Below are positions 16,045 to 25,605 of a stretch of DNA of 64,000 nucleotides, in pieces. Each line of letters starts with the position of its first letter. Within the stretch, counting starts at the first letter, position 1. Position numbers and translations under genes: made by a program. Under the pieces are notes generated by a model. The model was not told the DNA's origin. It saw only the letters and a program-made list of their open reading frames with translations, and searched no databases. The stretch is from Herbidospora solisilvae. Lineage in GTDB: Bacteria; Actinomycetota; Actinomycetes; Streptosporangiales; Streptosporangiaceae. The DNA is taken from positions 186,001-250,000 of the forward strand of contig NZ_WXEW01000002.1 of assembly GCF_009901565.1 (NCBI RefSeq), in the 5' to 3' direction.

Positions 16045-16785
16045 CTATTCGGGCTTGCCGCTCCGGCGGCCCGCGACCAGCGTGTCGCCCGGTTCGCCGC
16101 CGGCGGCCGGCTCGCTGCGGTTCTCGGTCGTGGTGTCCCGGCGGGGCTTGCGCGGCGCGGGCTTCGGCTTGGGATGCGGCGCGGTCGGCTCGTCGGGCTG
16201 GTTGGGGAAGGTGACCGGGCCCTTGTGCGCGTCGGTGCGCTCCGAATCCGGCGACGGCTTCGACTGCGCCGGTGCACCGGGCGTCGGTTCGCTCCGTTTG
16301 GGTTCACGCAGCGCGTTGATGACGGTGTCGGCCTCCATGTCGGCCGCCATCTCGTCGGCCGCCTCGGCGTCGCGCCGCTTGATGATCACCATGTGGTCGA
16401 CCGAGAGCCGTCCGCCGCCGTTCACCGACAGCAGCACCGAGGCCGCGCCCAGCGCCACGACGAGCTGCACGCTGCCGCCCGTCAGGGGCAGGCCGGTGTC
16501 GCCGGCCGCCAGGATGAACACCGCGAGCGCCTCGGCGAACAGCAGCACGCCGACGACCGGCACGGCCAGCCCGGCGATGAGAAGCGCGCCGCCCAGCAGC
16601 TCGATGAGCATGGTGGCGGCCGCCCAGAACGACGGGATCGGCGCGTCGAGCTGGAGGAACTGTGTCTCGGTGGCGTCCAGGCCGGCCCGCAGCTTGGCCC
16701 AGCCGTTGGCGAAGAAGATCCCGCCGACGCCTATGCGGGCCGCGAGCGTGGCGAGGTCGATGAAGGTTTTCTTCACGGGACTCAT
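16045..16785 (-). CDS. DoxX-like membrane protein with long Pro/Lys-rich tail
   Basis: 246 residues. Residues 1-125 form a four-helix DoxX/DoxD-like membrane unit ([19 protein letters not shown], then [20 protein letters not shown]). Residues about 140-246 are a polar tail rich in Pro, Lys, Arg and Glu that looks disordered and cytoplasmic; typical DoxX proteins end soon after the fourth helix. The family is linked to redox or thiol stress in some bacteria, but function here is unknown. The gene lies 58 bases after the DHA2 efflux gene on the same strand, with an inverted repeat between them. Confidence 0.8.
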   Translation of the reverse strand: MSPVKKTFIDLATLAARIGVGGIFFANGWAKLRAGLDATETQFLQLDAPIPSFWAAATMLIELLGGALLIAGLAVPVVGVLLFAEALAVFILAAGDTGLPLTGGSVQLVVALGAASVLLSVNGGGRLSVDHMVIIKRRDAEAADEMAADMEADTVINALREPKRSEPTPGAPAQSKPSPDSERTDAHKGPVTFPNQPDEPTAPHPKPKPAPRKPRRDTTTENRSEPAAGGEPGDTLVAGRRSGKPE

Positions 16786-16792
16786 TCTGGGG

Positions 16793-16831
16793 GGTTATGG
16801 GATGGCTTTACGAGGCAATTGCCCCATAACC
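16793..16831. promoter_or_regulatory. Perfect 9-bp inverted repeat between efflux and DoxX genes
   Basis: Arms GGTTATGGG (16793-16801) and CCCATAACC (16823-16831) are exact complements separated by 21 bases. The element sits 8 bases before the DoxX ATG on the minus strand. The spacing suits an operator pair or a leader hairpin better than a terminator, since no T-tract follows on either strand. Confidence 0.5.
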
Positions 16832-16843
16832 AACCCTCATATG

Positions 16844-18379
16844 TCAGACGGAGAGACGTTCCTTTTCCCGCCGGCGTTCACGTCCGGGCACCAGCACCGC
16901 CACCACGAACGCGTTGGCCAGCAGCAACACGACGCTCACCCCGACGGCGGCGTGCAGCCCCGACACGAACGCCGACCGGGCCACCTGGAGCAGGGCCGCT
17001 CCGGCCGCGCCGCCCGCCTCCCCGGCCACGTGGGCGGCCGCCGCGAGCGACCCCCTGGCCTGCGCGAGCAGCCCTTCGGGCACCCCGGCGACGGCGGTGA
17101 GCCGGGGCGCGTACACGACGGTGGTGACCGTGCCCAGGACGGCGATGCCGAGGCCCGCGCCGAGTTCGTAGGCGGTCTCCTCGATGGCGGCGGCGCCGCC
17201 GGCGCGCGACTCGGGCGCGGCCGACATGATGGCGTCGGAGGCGGCCAGCAGGGCGACCTCGATGCCGAAGCCGATGCCGACGAAGCAGAGCGTCAGCGTG
17301 ACGGGGTGGTCTTCGACGCCCCAGCCGAGCGTGGGCGTGAGCGACAACGCGGTCAGCGCGAGCCCGCCGCTCATGGTGGCCCGCAGCCCGATCCGCTGCA
17401 GCACATGGGCCGCCGCCAGGCCGCCGCCGATCGCCGCGACCATCAGCGGCACCATCCGCAGCGCGGCGTCGAGCGGCCGCAGCCCCAGCACGAGCTGGAG
17501 GTACTGCGCGAGCAGCAGCTCCAGCCCCACGAGCGCGAACACCGCGAACAACACGCACGCCACCCCGGTCGCGAACCCCCGGTTGGCGAACAGCCCGAGG
17601 TCGAGCAGCGGCGCGGCCAGCGCCCGCTGGCGGGCGACGAACCACGCCAGCACCGCGATCCCGGCCAGCAGGATCAGCACGGCCGCGCCCCGGCCCACGG
17701 TGTGCCCGTAGCCGGCCTCCTTGAGCCCGAAGGCCACGGCCAGCACGCCGACGACCGACAGCAGCGCGCTCGGCCAGTCCCACGAGTGGCCGTGGCGCCC
17801 GGTGACCTCGGGGATCAGCCGGGCGGCCAGCGGCAGCGCGACCACCAGCAGCGGCACGTTGATCAGGAACACCGCGCCCCACCAGAAGTGCTCGACGAGC
17901 ACCCCGCCGAGCACCGGCCCGACGGCCGCGCCCCCGGCCGCCACCGCGCTCCAGACCCCCAGGGCGATGGCGCGTTCGCGCCGGTCGGTGAAGACCTGCC
18001 GGATGATCGAGAGCGTCGCGGGCATGATCATGGCCCCGCCGACGCCGAGGAACGCCCGCGCCACGATCAAGGCCTCGGGCGTGGCCGCGAACGCCGCCGC
18101 CAGGGAGGCGATCCCGAAGACCACGTAACCGAGCAGCACCAGCCGCCGCCGCCCGAACCGGTCGCCGAGCGTGCCGAACGTGACCAGCAGCGGCGCGACC
18201 ACGAGCGAGTAGACGTCGATGATCCACAGGAGCTGCACACCCGTCGGTTCGAGCGCGGACGTCAGCGCCGGCACGGCGATGTGCAGCACGGTCGCGTCGA
18301 CGGCGATCAGGAGCAGGCTGAAGCACAGCAGCGCGAGGATCGCCCACCGGTCCGCTCTCGGGTCGGCCCTCGGGAACAT
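16844..18379 (-). CDS. MFS drug efflux transporter, DHA2 (14-helix) family
   Basis: About 511 residues with 14 predicted membrane helices. Helix 1 contains LIAVDATVLHIAVPAL, the DHA2 motif D1-like sequence; LGDRFGRRRLVL is MFS motif A and GVGGAMIMPATLSIIRQVF follows helix 4. Proton-driven export of toxic compounds or self-made metabolites across the cytoplasmic membrane is the family role. The start is ATG 18379 (MFPRADPRADRW) or ATG 18412; neither has a clear ribosome site. No TetR or MarR regulator is adjacent. It is divergent from the esterase gene and precedes the DoxX-like gene. Confidence 0.9.
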   Translation of the reverse strand: MFPRADPRADRWAILALLCFSLLLIAVDATVLHIAVPALTSALEPTGVQLLWIIDVYSLVVAPLLVTFGTLGDRFGRRRLVLLGYVVFGIASLAAAFAATPEALIVARAFLGVGGAMIMPATLSIIRQVFTDRRERAIALGVWSAVAAGGAAVGPVLGGVLVEHFWWGAVFLINVPLLVVALPLAARLIPEVTGRHGHSWDWPSALLSVVGVLAVAFGLKEAGYGHTVGRGAAVLILLAGIAVLAWFVARQRALAAPLLDLGLFANRGFATGVACVLFAVFALVGLELLLAQYLQLVLGLRPLDAALRMVPLMVAAIGGGLAAAHVLQRIGLRATMSGGLALTALSLTPTLGWGVEDHPVTLTLCFVGIGFGIEVALLAASDAIMSAAPESRAGGAAAIEETAYELGAGLGIAVLGTVTTVVYAPRLTAVAGVPEGLLAQARGSLAAAAHVAGEAGGAAGAALLQVARSAFVSGLHAAVGVSVVLLLANAFVVAVLVPGRERRREKERLSV

Positions 18380-18479
18380 GAGGCGCAGCTTAGGTGATCC
18401 ACCGAAGATCACTCAGGCGGTTGCCAAGACTCGGTCTCCGCCCAAGTGTCCCGATAAGTCCCGTCATAGTGTGATGGGC

Positions 18480-19511
18480 ATGCCGCCCTGGAATGCAGAA
18501 ATGTCTGGACGTGTCGATCGAGTCACCGTGGTCAGCGAGGTCCTGCGGGACAACCCGCTCGGCGACCCGTACGAACGCCCCCTGTGGGTCTACCTCCCGC
18601 CCGGCTACGACGACGGCACGGCCGCCTACCCGACGATCTACGTCATCCAGGGCTACTCGGGCCAGGTCGTCATGTGGGGCAACCGCCAGCCCTGGCGGCG
18701 GACCGTACCCGAGATGCTCGACCGGGTCTTCGCCGACGGCGAGGCGCCGCCCGCGATCGTCGTCTACGTCGACGCCTGGACCCGCCTCGGCGGCGGCCAG
18801 TTCGTCGACTCCCACGGCCACGGCGCCTACCACTCCTACCTCTGCGACGAGGTCGTGCCGTACGTCGACCGGCACTACCGCACCCTCGCCGCGCCCGGGC
18901 ACCGCGCCGTCACCGGCAAGTCGAGCGGCGGCTACGGCGCCATGATCACCCCGATGCTGCGCCCGGACCTGTTCGGCGCCCTGGCCACCCACGCGGGCGA
19001 CGCCCTGTTCGAGGTGCTCTACCCCCGGGAGTTCGTGCCCGCCGCCCGGATCCTGCGCGAGGAGTACGACGGCTCCTGGGAGAGGTTCCTCGACCGCTTC
19101 CACGCCACCGGCGGACGCTGCCCCGGCAGCGACATCGTCATCCTCTACGGCAACGCCGCCTCCTACTCCGCCAACCCCGGCGGCTCGGTTGACATGCCCT
19201 TCGACCACCTCGGGAGATTGGTTCCCGAGGTGTGGTCGAGGTGGCTGGAATATGACCCCGTCGTCATGGCCCCCAAGCACGCCGAGGCGCTCCGCGGCCT
19301 GCACAGCGTCTGGATCGACGCCGGACGAAACGACGAATACTTCCTCGATATGGGCGCCACCGCCTTCCACGAGGAGGTGCGGAAGGCCGGAGTGCCCGCC
19401 GCGAACGTGTTCTTCGAGCTCTTCGACGGAACCCACGCCAACCTTGAACACCGCTACGTCATGGCGGTCAAGTGGCTGGCGCCGCGCTTGACTCAGGGGC
19501 GACCTCTCTAG
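18480..19511 (+). CDS. Alpha/beta-hydrolase, putative esterase (Fes/antigen 85-like)
   Basis: About 343 residues of the esterase D/antigen 85 fold. ERPLWVYLPPGYDDG opens the core; the nucleophile is the second Ser of GKSSGGYG, with DAGRNDEY providing the acid and DGTHANLEH the histidine. No signal peptide, so cytoplasmic. Candidate starts are ATG 18474, 18480 and 18501; CATAGT at 18465-18470 resembles a -10 box and would place transcription start at about 18480, suggesting a leaderless message (inference). Substrate unknown; relatives act on ferulate, siderophore or acyl esters. It is followed closely by the TPR/membrane protein gene. Confidence 0.85.
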   Translation: MPPWNAEMSGRVDRVTVVSEVLRDNPLGDPYERPLWVYLPPGYDDGTAAYPTIYVIQGYSGQVVMWGNRQPWRRTVPEMLDRVFADGEAPPAIVVYVDAWTRLGGGQFVDSHGHGAYHSYLCDEVVPYVDRHYRTLAAPGHRAVTGKSSGGYGAMITPMLRPDLFGALATHAGDALFEVLYPREFVPAARILREEYDGSWERFLDRFHATGGRCPGSDIVILYGNAASYSANPGGSVDMPFDHLGRLVPEVWSRWLEYDPVVMAPKHAEALRGLHSVWIDAGRNDEYFLDMGATAFHEEVRKAGVPAANVFFELFDGTHANLEHRYVMAVKWLAPRLTQGRPL

Positions 19512-19571
19512 AGAGATAGAGGTGTATTCCGGGCCCTAGCCACACCCTGTCCGGCACCAGATCATTCGGGG

Positions 19572-21395
19572 GTGGGGAGCGATGCCGAGGATCACCCTTC
19601 CCGTGCCCGGCGGGAACCCGGGTCCGAGGTGCCGCCCCCGAGCGACCGCGCCGATCCACGGGCCTGGTGTGGGGTCGCGGCGGCACGACTGCGCCGTGAC
19701 CGGCCCGAAGAGGCGCTGGAGGCCGCTCGTCAGGCGGTGGATCGTGATCCGCACGGCGAGTGGGGGCATCGCCTGGCGAGCCTCGCTCTGGAACGTCTCG
19801 GCCGCGACTCCGAGGCGGTCGCGTCGGCCCAGGAGGCCGTTCGGCTCGCGCCGGGCTCCTGGGCCGCGCGACTCCGGCTGGCCGGCGCGCTCCGGCGGGT
19901 CCCGGCCCGCTGGCGCGAAGCGTGGGAGGAGGCCGGCCGCGCGGTCCGCTACGCCCCCGACGAACCCGGCCCCCACGCCCTGTCCGGCGATCTGGCCCTG
20001 ATCAGGGGAGACCACGACACCGCCGCCGCGAGCTACCGCGCGGCGCTGCGCCGCGACCCCGCCCAGCCGGGGGCCCGCGTCAACCTGGGCCTCACCTTCC
20101 TGCGCTGGGACCGGCACCGCGACCACCACGACCCCGCCTGGGAGGCCGACCCGCGCGACACCGGCCGGGCCCGCCGCGCCCTGGAGACGTGGTCGCGCCG
20201 GATCCGGCTGCTCCTGGCCGTCGCTCTGACGGCGGTCTCGGTCGCCGGGCTCGGCTTCGACCTCTATCAGGAGGCCAGAATCGCCGGCTACGCCGTCCTC
20301 GCGGCGGTTCCGCTGATCACCTGGCGGCAGGCCGCCCGGATCACGGTGTGGCCGCTGGTCCCGGCCATGCTCGGGCGCGACCTGTGGCTGAGCGTGTCGG
20401 TGACCGTCGCGGTGATGACGGTGGCCGCCTATGTGATCGGCGTGGCCGGGATGCCCGCCCTGGAGATCACCCTGACCGGCTCGTTCCTCGCCCCGGCGGC
20501 CGGCGGAGAGTGGGCCGGGGCCCTCGGCTTCGTGCTGTTCAACGCGCCGGCCATTCTCGTGCTGCGGCTGCTGGTGGAGGCGTGGCGGGGCCGCCCGGTG
20601 CGGGCCCTCGCCGAGTTCGCCCGGGTGCCCGGCGACGCGACCGCCTGCCGCGACACCGACGTCACGCTGTGGGTGATCGCCGCACGCGCCTGGTGGACCA
20701 TCCTCGCCCTCGCCGCGCTGCCGTGGCCCCGCGTGGCGCTCGCCGCCCTCGCCGTGCCGCTGTGGTTCGCCCTCGCCGGCCGATGGTCCCGGCCGGACCG
20801 CAGTGCGGGACCGGTGCTGGGGCCGGTGTTGCGGCGCGACCGTTGGCTGGGCGCCGCCTTCGTGCTGCTCGTCGTCGCGGCCGGCTGCGTCGCCGCCGGC
20901 GGGGCCGTGCCCGGCTGGACGCGGGCCTGGCAGGCCGGCTGGGCCGCGCTCGGCCTGTTCGCCGTCGCGTTCGCGGTCAGGGCGGCGACCGCCTGGTGGC
21001 GTGGGGCCCCGGGGCCGACGCGATCCTCGCTCGTGCCGCGCGACCACCCGCCCGCCGACCTCGGCCCGTCGTCGGGCCTCACCGACGAGGTGCGCCACGC
21101 CGCCACCTTCTCCCGCAGCGTCGTCCTCTCCTACGCCGGGCCGGGCGGCCCCCGCTCCGTCGCGGTCAGCGCGGTGACGTCGGTCAGCCCGTCGGGTGAG
21201 ATGCGCGTCATCGCCGGGGACGAGGCGTGGGAGGCCGTCGAGCGCGACCCGCGTGTGGCCGTGTTCGTCGGCGACCCCCGGTTCTGGGCCGAGGTGCGCG
21301 GAGTGGCGATCGCCGACCACGACGTTCTGCGGATCACCCCGCGTGAGGTTCTGGTCCGGGAATATCCCGGCCGCCACCAGGCTCGCACGCGTTAG
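19572..21395 (+). CDS. TPR / multi-TM protein with split-barrel-like C-terminal domain
   Basis: 607 residues in three parts. Residues 30-175 hold about four TPR-like helical pairs (EEALEAARQAVDRDP, SEAVASAQEAVRLAP, DTAAASYRAALRRDP). Residues about 211-475 carry seven or eight membrane helices. Residues about 505-600 (SVVLSYAGPGGPRSVAVSAV, DPRVAVFVGDPRFWAEVRG) resemble a pyridoxamine-phosphate-oxidase-like FMN-binding split barrel, as judged by pattern. GTG 19572 lies in a G-rich region. It is 56 bases upstream of the tandem AAA+ gene, so the two may work together; EccA-type ATPases carry TPR and CbbX modules in one chain, here divided between two membrane proteins (inference). Function unknown. 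Confidence 0.75.
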   Translation: MGSDAEDHPSRARREPGSEVPPPSDRADPRAWCGVAAARLRRDRPEEALEAARQAVDRDPHGEWGHRLASLALERLGRDSEAVASAQEAVRLAPGSWAARLRLAGALRRVPARWREAWEEAGRAVRYAPDEPGPHALSGDLALIRGDHDTAAASYRAALRRDPAQPGARVNLGLTFLRWDRHRDHHDPAWEADPRDTGRARRALETWSRRIRLLLAVALTAVSVAGLGFDLYQEARIAGYAVLAAVPLITWRQAARITVWPLVPAMLGRDLWLSVSVTVAVMTVAAYVIGVAGMPALEITLTGSFLAPAAGGEWAGALGFVLFNAPAILVLRLLVEAWRGRPVRALAEFARVPGDATACRDTDVTLWVIAARAWWTILALAALPWPRVALAALAVPLWFALAGRWSRPDRSAGPVLGPVLRRDRWLGAAFVLLVVAAGCVAAGGAVPGWTRAWQAGWAALGLFAVAFAVRAATAWWRGAPGPTRSSLVPRDHPPADLGPSSGLTDEVRHAATFSRSVVLSYAGPGGPRSVAVSAVTSVSPSGEMRVIAGDEAWEAVERDPRVAVFVGDPRFWAEVRGVAIADHDVLRITPREVLVREYPGRHQARTR

Positions 21396-21440
21396 GTCCA
21401 CCCATTCGTCTTTCCCGTGCGGTATAACCGGGGGCGGACC

Positions 21441-21447
21441 GGGGAGG
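21441..21447 (+). promoter_or_regulatory. Ribosome binding site of the tandem AAA+ gene
   Basis: GGGGAGG lies four bases before ATG 21452 and fixes that start. A TATAAC (21423-21428) just upstream could be a -10 box for an internal promoter; no matching -35 is evident. Confidence 0.55.
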
Positions 21448-21451
21448 CAGG

Positions 21452-23800
21452 ATGCGGGAGGACGGCCGAGCCCGCCCCACGGGGCGAGTGGCTGCGAGAA
21501 ACGCTTTCGAGCAGGCGCGACAGCGCTATTTCGCTCTTCCTCCGGTCGCCCGAAGAGTCGTTTTCATCGGGTTACTGGTCGCTTCGGTGGCACTGGCCGC
21601 CGGACTCGGCTGGGATATGCTCTATACCTTTTTCGTCACGTTGACGATCCTGGCGTTCACGGTCCTGGCCCTGCATTTCCCCAGAGCCGCCGCGACGATG
21701 ATCGTGGTCGCGGTGTGGACGCCGGTCTCGACGTTCACGCTTCAGATGGCCAACAGCCAGGCCGTGGGCACCCTCCTGCTCATTCCGATGTGGCTGCTGG
21801 GCTTCATCGTGGCGGCCATCGCCCATCTCATCCGCTGGGTGCCCCCGTGGCTGACCACCGCGCTGGCGCTGACCGCCGCGGCGGTCGCCGGCATGCTGCT
21901 GCGCCTGGTCAGCGACCCGGCCGCGCTCTACGGCGCCTACGGCGCCGCCTCCGTCGTGCTCGTGTGGCGGTTCGTGCTGGCCCGCCAGGCCAAGGCCCGG
22001 CAGGCGCCGCCCGAGGTGCCCGCCCAGCAGCGGGTGCGCGCCGGCGGCCCGCCGCCCCACCCCCACGCCCACGCCGACACCCAGACCAGGCCGCCGCAGA
22101 TAACGGTCGAGCAGGCCCTCGCCCAGCTCGAAGGCATGATCGGCCTCGAACCCGTCAAGGAGCAGGTGCGCTCGATCGCGGCCTCCATCGAGGCGGCCCG
22201 GCTCCGCCGCGAGGCCGGGCTGACCTCCGACGCGCCGATGCGCCACTTCGTCTTCGTCGGCCCGCCCGGCACCGGCAAGACCAGCGTCGCCCGCAGCCTC
22301 GCCTCGATCTTCTACGCCTTCGGCCTGCTGGAGACGCCCTACGTCGTCGAGGCCCAGCGGGCCGACCTGGTCGGCGAGTTCCTGGGCGCGACCGCCATCA
22401 AGACCAACGAGCTCATCGACCGCGCCCTCGGCGGGGTGCTGTTCATCGACGAGGCCTACGCGCTCATCAACTCCGGCGACGGGCAGACCGACCGGTTCGG
22501 CCACGAGGCCGTGCAGACGCTGCTGAAGCGGGCCGAAGACGACCGCGAGCGGCTCATCATCATCCTGGCCGGATACGAGAAGGAGACGAACGCGTTCCTG
22601 GCCTCCAACCCGGGCCTGTCGAGCCGGTTCTCCACCCGCGTCCGGTTCCCCAGCTACCAGCCGGCCGAGCTGCTGGAGATCACCGAGGCGCTCCAGGCCA
22701 AACGCGGCGACCGGCTCGACCCGGCCGCGCGGCCGGTGCTGCTGGGGCTGTTCGACGACGTCCACCGGCGCGGCCTGGTCGACGAACTGGGCAACGCGCG
22801 GTTCGCGCGCAGCGTCGTGGAGGCGGCGGCGCAGGCCCGCGACGTGCGGGTGATCAGCGTCGGGGGAGCCCCCCGGGGCGAAGACCTGGTGACGACGACG
22901 GCCTCCGACGTGTCCAAGGCGTTCGGCGAGATCACCGCGCGGTTCCGCGGCTACCAGGCGACCCCCACGCTGGAGGACGCCCTGGCCGACCTCGACCGCA
23001 TGGCCGGGCTCGAACCGGTGAAGCGGCAGGTCAGGGCCATCACCGCGCAGCTGCGGGTGGCCCGGATGCGCGAGGAGCAAGGGCTCCCGGTGCAGTCGCA
23101 GACCCGCCACTTCGTGTTCGTCGGGCCTCCCGGGACCGGCAAGACGAGCGTGGCGCGCATCCTCGGCCGCATCTTCTCGGCGCTCGGCCTGCTGGCCCGG
23201 CCCGACGTGGTCGAGGCGTCCCGGCCCGATCTCGTGGGGCAACATCTGGGCGCGACCGCGATCAAGACCAACGAGCTGGTCGACCGGGCCCTCGGCGGGG
23301 TGCTGTTCATCGACGAGGCCTACGGGCTGGTCAACTCGGGATACTCGGGTGGTGACGCGTTCGGGGCTGAAGCCGTACAGACCCTCTTGAAGAGGGCCGA
23401 AGACGACCGCGACCGGCTCGTCATCATCCTGGCGGGCTACGAACGGGAGATGGACGCCCTGCTGGCCACCAACCCCGGGCTGGGCAGCCGGTTCAACAGC
23501 CGGGTCGTGTTCCCGAGCTACTCGCCGCAGGAGCTCTCCGCGATCGCCGAGATGACCGCCGCCGACGCCGGCGACCGGTTCGACGCCGCCGCCACGCGTG
23601 ACCTCAACGACGTGTTCGGCTACGTCTGCCAGGAGCGCCTCATCGACGGCCTGGGCAACGGGCGGTTCGCCCGGTCCCTCTACGAGCGGGCGGCCATGCG
23701 GCGCGACGTCCGGCTGGCCGCGCAGGGCAGCGCGACCTCGGCCGAGCTGACCACCATCACCGGCGACGACGTGCGGTCGGCGGTCGACGAACTGTCCTGA
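21452..23800 (+). CDS. Membrane-anchored tandem CbbX/EccA-type AAA+ ATPase
   Basis: 782 residues. Residues about 35-175 carry four or five membrane helices; a Pro/His-rich linker (195-215) leads to two CbxX/CfqX-type AAA+ modules. Module 1: Walker A GPPGTGKT at 270-277, Walker B LFIDE at 330-334, Arg finger near Arg392 (SSRF). Module 2: Walker A at 558-565, Walker B at 618-622, Arg680 (GSRF). The modules are near copies (ATAIKTNELxDRALGGVLFI in both), so this is an internal duplication with both sites intact. Relatives are RuBisCO activase CbbX and the type VII secretion ATPase EccA; there are no RuBisCO or ESX genes here. Probably remodels a protein complex at the membrane with the upstream TPR protein (inference). 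Confidence 0.88.
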   Translation: MREDGRARPTGRVAARNAFEQARQRYFALPPVARRVVFIGLLVASVALAAGLGWDMLYTFFVTLTILAFTVLALHFPRAAATMIVVAVWTPVSTFTLQMANSQAVGTLLLIPMWLLGFIVAAIAHLIRWVPPWLTTALALTAAAVAGMLLRLVSDPAALYGAYGAASVVLVWRFVLARQAKARQAPPEVPAQQRVRAGGPPPHPHAHADTQTRPPQITVEQALAQLEGMIGLEPVKEQVRSIAASIEAARLRREAGLTSDAPMRHFVFVGPPGTGKTSVARSLASIFYAFGLLETPYVVEAQRADLVGEFLGATAIKTNELIDRALGGVLFIDEAYALINSGDGQTDRFGHEAVQTLLKRAEDDRERLIIILAGYEKETNAFLASNPGLSSRFSTRVRFPSYQPAELLEITEALQAKRGDRLDPAARPVLLGLFDDVHRRGLVDELGNARFARSVVEAAAQARDVRVISVGGAPRGEDLVTTTASDVSKAFGEITARFRGYQATPTLEDALADLDRMAGLEPVKRQVRAITAQLRVARMREEQGLPVQSQTRHFVFVGPPGTGKTSVARILGRIFSALGLLARPDVVEASRPDLVGQHLGATAIKTNELVDRALGGVLFIDEAYGLVNSGYSGGDAFGAEAVQTLLKRAEDDRDRLVIILAGYEREMDALLATNPGLGSRFNSRVVFPSYSPQELSAIAEMTAADAGDRFDAAATRDLNDVFGYVCQERLIDGLGNGRFARSLYERAAMRRDVRLAAQGSATSAELTTITGDDVRSAVDELS

Positions 23801-23823
23801 CCGACCCTTGGCACGGGTTTTGC

Positions 23824-23857
23824 GACTCCATCGGTGGCGTGCTCACATGATGGAGTC
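23824..23857 (+). promoter_or_regulatory. Hairpin covering the Shine-Dalgarno of the first peptide-binding protein
   Basis: GACTCCATC (23824-23832) and GATGGAGTC (23849-23857) are exact complements with a 16-base loop. The right arm contains GGAG, the ribosome site for ATG 23860, so in mRNA the site would be paired. This could allow translational control by a ligand, protein or temperature. Confidence 0.5.
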
Positions 23858-23859
23858 CC

Positions 23860-25605
23860 ATGAGGAAACGTGCCGGACTGCTGGTCGCGGCCCTCGCCAT
23901 GGTTGTCGCAGCCTGCGGGGGCGGTCAGACCACCGCGACGGGGAGCGGGCCGCAGAAGGGCGGCATGCTCAGAGTCGTCGGCTCCGGCGACGTCGACCAC
24001 CTCGACCCGTCGTCGTCCTACACGGTCGTCGCCTACAACCTCGGCCGCACCTGGACCCGGCAACTGGTCACCTATCCGGCCGGGAGCGGCATCTCGGTCG
24101 CCGGGACGGTGGTCCCCGACGTCGCCGCCGCGCTGCCGAAGGTGAGCGACGACGGGAGGACGTACACCTTCACGCTCCGGCCCGACGTCATGTGGAACAC
24201 CAGCCCGCCGCGCCCGGTCGTTGCCGCCGACTTCGAGCGGGGGCTGAAACGGCTGGCCAACCCGGTGCAGCCGTCGGGCGGAATCTCCTATTACACGCAG
24301 ACCATCGAGGGTTTCCAGGAGTTCTTCACCGCGTTCCAGAAGCAGCCGAAGACGGCCGCCGGAATGGCGAAGTTCATGAACTCCACCCGCATCAAGGGCG
24401 TGCAGGCGGTGAATCCGACCACGCTGAAGATCCAGCTCACCGCGCCCGCCAGCGATTTCCTCAACATCATGGCCCTCGGTTTCGCCTCGGCCGCGCCGGT
24501 CGAATACGAGAAATACGTGCCCGACGGGCCGGACTTCCGGCAGAACACCATTTCCGCCGGGCCCTACCAGATCACCACCTATTTCGCCGGCCGGCAGATC
24601 ATGCTGGAGCACAACCCCGTGTGGAAGCAGTCGAGTGATCCGGTACGCCACCGCTGGGTCGACCGCATCCTCGTCACCCTGGGCCAGGACAGCCCCGACG
24701 TCGTCCAGCAGCAGCTGGAGGCGGGCGTGGCCGACCTGTCGTGGGACCAGCCGGTGCCCACCTCGGCCATCCCACGCCTGACCGGCAACCCGGACTACAA
24801 GGTCTACGAGGGCTCGACCCTGAACCCGTTCCTGGCGTTCAACATGCAGAGCCCCAACAACAACCGCGCGCTGGCCAACGTGAAGGTCCGGCAGGCGATC
24901 AACTACGTCGTCAACAAGGCGGCCATCGCCCAGATCTACGGCGGTACGAAGATCAACACCGTGCTCGACGGGGCGATCCCGCCGGGTTCCATCGGGTACG
25001 ACAGCGCGGTCCGCCCCTACGCCACCCCCGGTGGCCGCGGCGACGTGAACAAGTGCAAGGCGCTGCTGGCCGAGGCCGGGGTCGCCAACCTGAACCTGCA
25101 GTTCCCCTACCGCACCAACGGCAACCACCCGAAGGTGGCCCAGTCGATCGCCGGCGACCTGACCAAGTGCGGCATCAGCACCCAGCTCATCCCGACCGCC
25201 CCCGACGACTTCTACGGCCGCTACCTGTCGAGCGTCCAGAAGAGCCGCGAGGGCAAGTGGGACATCGGCGCGCCCGGCTGGATCCCCGACTGGTACGGCA
25301 ACAACGCCCGCTCGATCGTGGTGCCGCTGTTCGACGGCCGGAACTACACCGAGGGCTCGACGAACTACGGCGCCTTCAACGACCCCGCCGTCAACGACCT
25401 CATCACCCGGGCACTGACCGCCCCCGGCGTCGGCGAGGCCGAGGGCCTGTGGCGGCAGACCAACGCCCGCATCATGGCCGACGCTCCGATCGTGCCGCTG
25501 ACCTCGCAGAACGTGCCGATCTTCCACTCGGCGCGGGTGCGCAACGCCCTCTACACGCCGCTCACCCAGCAGTTCGACTACACCCAGCTCTGGCTGGCGT
25601 CATGA
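23860..25605 (+). CDS. Oligopeptide/dipeptide ABC transporter substrate-binding lipoprotein
   Basis: 581-residue family 5 extracellular binding protein. Lipobox VAAC places Cys20 at the mature N-terminus. [14 protein letters not shown] near the front and [19 protein letters not shown] in the middle are typical of DppA/OppA-like proteins. It is the first gene of an operon ordered binding protein, two ATPases, two permeases; its TGA overlaps the next ATG (ATGA). GGAG at 23852-23855 lies within a 9-bp hairpin stem (23824-23857). Expected to capture peptides outside the membrane; nickel or other ligands are possible for this family, so the substrate is unproven. Confidence 0.92.
   Translation: MRKRAGLLVAALAMVVAACGGGQTTATGSGPQKGGMLRVVGSGDVDHLDPSSSYTVVAYNLGRTWTRQLVTYPAGSGISVAGTVVPDVAAALPKVSDDGRTYTFTLRPDVMWNTSPPRPVVAADFERGLKRLANPVQPSGGISYYTQTIEGFQEFFTAFQKQPKTAAGMAKFMNSTRIKGVQAVNPTTLKIQLTAPASDFLNIMALGFASAAPVEYEKYVPDGPDFRQNTISAGPYQITTYFAGRQIMLEHNPVWKQSSDPVRHRWVDRILVTLGQDSPDVVQQQLEAGVADLSWDQPVPTSAIPRLTGNPDYKVYEGSTLNPFLAFNMQSPNNNRALANVKVRQAINYVVNKAAIAQIYGGTKINTVLDGAIPPGSIGYDSAVRPYATPGGRGDVNKCKALLAEAGVANLNLQFPYRTNGNHPKVAQSIAGDLTKCGISTQLIPTAPDDFYGRYLSSVQKSREGKWDIGAPGWIPDWYGNNARSIVVPLFDGRNYTEGSTNYGAFNDPAVNDLITRALTAPGVGEAEGLWRQTNARIMADAPIVPLTSQNVPIFHSARVRNALYTPLTQQFDYTQLWLAS

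Noticed and set aside
19504-19515. Palindrome CTCTCTAGAGAG at the esterase stop codon
   Set aside because: A 12-base palindrome spanning a stop codon with no T-tract; too short to assign as terminator or operator.
23809-23823. TGGCAC-N5-TTGC, a perfect match to a sigma-54 promoter
   Set aside because: Actinobacteria generally lack sigma-54, no enhancer-binding activator is nearby, and a single match in 64 kb of GC-rich DNA is easily chance.
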